Below are positions 21,560 to 23,388 of a stretch of 23,388 nt of DNA, in pieces. The notes below the pieces were generated by a model that had not been told where the DNA came from, did no database searches, and saw only the letters and a list, made by a program, of their open reading frames with translations. Made by a program: the position numbers and the translations under genes. The stretch is from a virus, in IMG/VR virus record IMGVR_UViG_3300027801_002360, positions 1-23,388 of that record; one strand, written 5' to 3'. The number at the start of each line of letters is the position of its first letter. Position 1 is the first letter of the stretch.

Positions 21560-23388
21560 TGTATCAAGCAGTAGCATACCAAAGGCGTACCAATACCGTC
21601 CATATATGGGATGACGTAAAAGGTCACTTAAAGATAAAATATAAGCCATATGCATATGTAAAGAATCCATCTGGTGATTTAACAACATTAGATGGAACTC
21701 GAGTTGATAAAGTATGGAACCCAGACGAAAATGCTCCAGGACTTTATGAATCAGATCTGAATCCGGAGATGAGAACTCTAATAGATCAATATACCGATTC
21801 AGATGAGATCTCTACCGGCCATAGAACTTTATTTATTGATATCGAAGTAGATATTGAAAATGGATTTCCAACTCCAGAACAAGCTCAGAACGAGGTAACT
21901 GCAATTGCAATTTATGATGAAGCAGGTGATCAAAAACATGTTTGGATTTTAGATAAAGACTGTAAAGTTGCATCAACAAAAAAAGGTAATTTTGAAACAA
22001 CTTCTTGTCAAGATGAAGCCACTTTATTAAATAAATTCTTATTAAAATATTATGAGATACAGCCAACCTTAATTACAGGATGGAATATTGACTTTTTTGA
22101 TATACCATATCTTTATAATAGAATATGTCATGTGCTAGGGGAAACTCAGGCAAGAACATTATCACCTATTAAAGATGTAATTTGGTTAAAACATAGAGGT
22201 AGATATAGAATATCTGGAGTATCATGTTTAGATTACATGGCATTGTATAAAAACTTTACTTATAATGAAGAGTCTAGTTATTCATTAGAAGCTATATCTC
22301 AAAAAGAATTAGGTAAAGGTAAGATGAAGTACGAGGGCACCTTAGATGATTTGATGAAGAATGATATTCAAGGTTATATTGATTATAACATGAATGATGT
22401 TGATCTAGTATATGAAATAGATCAGAAAATGAAACTAATGGATCTAGCTCGTGGTATATGTCATAAAGGACATGTTCCATATGAAGATTTCTTATTTCCA
22501 ACTAGATATTTAGATGGAGCCGCATTAACATATATGAAACGGCTAGGTACAGTAGCACCTAATAAGCCTAGACATGATGAAATAAAGCATGTAGATTTAT
22601 TAGGAGCATTTGTAAAGGCCCCTAATCCAGGTAGATATAAATGGGTATATGACCTTGATTTAACGTCGTTATATCCTAGCATTATAATGACACTTAACGT
22701 TTCACCAGAAACCAAGATAGGCAAGATAGAAGGATTTGATAACCATAAATATCTTAAAGATATTCCAATGGAATATTCAATGGCCGAAGACGGTTGGGAA
22801 TCATCAATTGCATTACGATCTTATTTAACAGAAAATAAATATTCTATAGCAGCTAATGGAGTTATATATGATACTAAACAGAAAGGTTTTATATCATCTA
22901 TACTTGAAAAATGGTTTGCAGAACGAGTTGAATACAAGAACTTAAGAAAGAAATATGAAGCCGAAGGAGATGCAGCAAAGGCAGAATATTTTGATAGATT
23001 ACAATTAGTAACCAAGATTCTCTTGAATTCATTTTATGGAGTATTAGGGAATCCTACTTTTAGATTCAATGATCCGGATAACGCAGTTGCAATTACAAGT
23101 ACCGGCCAACAACTAATTAAATTTACAGCCGATATCGGTAACCAATTTTATGCAAAAGAGTTAGGAAAGAAAAAGGATTATTGTATTTACATTGATACAG
23201 ATTCAACTTTCTTTTCATCATTGCCGTTAATCAAAAGTCGTTATCCAGATTTTGATATCACTGATGAACCCTGGATGGCCGAAAAGACAATTGAGATTGC
23301 AGGCCAGGTTCAAGATTTTATTAATAGGTCATATGATATATACGCAGAAAGATTCCATAATGTAACTAATCATAAATTTGATATTAAA
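21559..23388 (+). CDS. 43: Family B DNA polymerase, gp43-like (3' partial)
   Basis: The replicative polymerase with 3'-5' proofreading. The frame is open from ATG 21559 to the end of the window, 610 codons of an expected ~850-900, so the end is missing. Exonuclease motifs: FIDIEVD (D94, E96), GWNIDFFDIPYL (D181) and DYNMNDVDL (Y276 to D280). Polymerase motifs: DLTSLYPSI (D367), KILLNSFYG (K486 to G494) and YIDTDST (D546, D548). All catalytic acids are present, so this is the active replicase. The ATG overlaps the phosphoribosyltransferase stop (TAATG, 21557-21561); no promoter is visible between them. Confidence 0.96.
   Translation, partial: MYQAVAYQRRTNTVHIWDDVKGHLKIKYKPYAYVKNPSGDLTTLDGTRVDKVWNPDENAPGLYESDLNPEMRTLIDQYTDSDEISTGHRTLFIDIEVDIENGFPTPEQAQNEVTAIAIYDEAGDQKHVWILDKDCKVASTKKGNFETTSCQDEATLLNKFLLKYYEIQPTLITGWNIDFFDIPYLYNRICHVLGETQARTLSPIKDVIWLKHRGRYRISGVSCLDYMALYKNFTYNEESSYSLEAISQKELGKGKMKYEGTLDDLMKNDIQGYIDYNMNDVDLVYEIDQKMKLMDLARGICHKGHVPYEDFLFPTRYLDGAALTYMKRLGTVAPNKPRHDEIKHVDLLGAFVKAPNPGRYKWVYDLDLTSLYPSIIMTLNVSPETKIGKIEGFDNHKYLKDIPMEYSMAEDGWESSIALRSYLTENKYSIAANGVIYDTKQKGFISSILEKWFAERVEYKNLRKKYEAEGDAAKAEYFDRLQLVTKILLNSFYGVLGNPTFRFNDPDNAVAITSTGQQLIKFTADIGNQFYAKELGKKKDYCIYIDTDSTFFSSLPLIKSRYPDFDITDEPWMAEKTIEIAGQVQDFINRSYDIYAERFHNVTNHKFDIK

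Noticed and set aside
1-23388. tRNA genes, CRISPR array, insertion sequence or integrase
   Set aside because: No cloverleaf with a T-loop, no regularly spaced repeats, and no transposase or integrase motif was found by eye.

Overview
This window looks like part of the genome of a tailed phage with a contractile (T4-like) tail. All recognisable genes lie on the + strand, are tightly packed and AT-rich. Replication proteins of the T4 set are present: a gp32-like single-strand binding protein, UvsX, an RNase H/FEN nuclease, gp41 helicase and gp43-type family B polymerase. A gp53-like LysM protein and a probable tail-tube-cap protein point the same way. Shine-Dalgarno sequences are weak or absent at most starts and upstream regions are A/T-rich. 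The host cannot be named from this. AT-rich marine bacteria (SAR11-like or Bacteroidota) would fit, but that is inference.

Layout. 1-5042: baseplate/tail structural genes, the first cut by the left edge. 5092-6438: a DNA polymerase I-like (family A) protein with altered catalytic residues. 6455-10841: accessory genes; four of the five (582, 223, 219 and 272 aa) begin with short basic leaders ending in an L/I-x-E motif, as in T4 proteins packaged in the head and trimmed by the prohead protease. One has an HEGVH metallopeptidase motif, and two share a duplicated 70-bp leader segment. 10842-15372: replication/recombination block (ssb, uvsX, FEN nuclease, helicase). 15509-18298: B12-dependent ribonucleotide reductase, then a cysteine synthase. 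18372-21559: a small unknown gene, queD, queE, a 46-aa ORF, a GroES-like co-chaperonin, folE and a hypoxanthine-type phosphoribosyltransferase. 21559-end: family B DNA polymerase, cut by the right edge.

How it fits together. The replication proteins would form the T4-type replisome and recombination machinery, with the reductase supplying deoxynucleotides. FolE, QueD and QueE are successive steps from GTP to 7-carboxy-7-deazaguanine, which suggests 7-deazaguanine modification of phage DNA or tRNA. The later enzymes (QueC, DpdA) are not in the window.

The strongest non-coding signal is TTAGGAT, exactly 16 nt, then TTATATTWAW. It occurs four times exactly and once with changes, always in gaps before the polymerase-like gene, ssb (twice), the helicase and the que cluster. 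I read it as a phage promoter class. At two genes the second box sits so close to the ATG that the mRNA may be leaderless. No tRNA, CRISPR array, insertion sequence or GC-rich terminator was seen, and no gene-free stretch exceeds about 150 bases.
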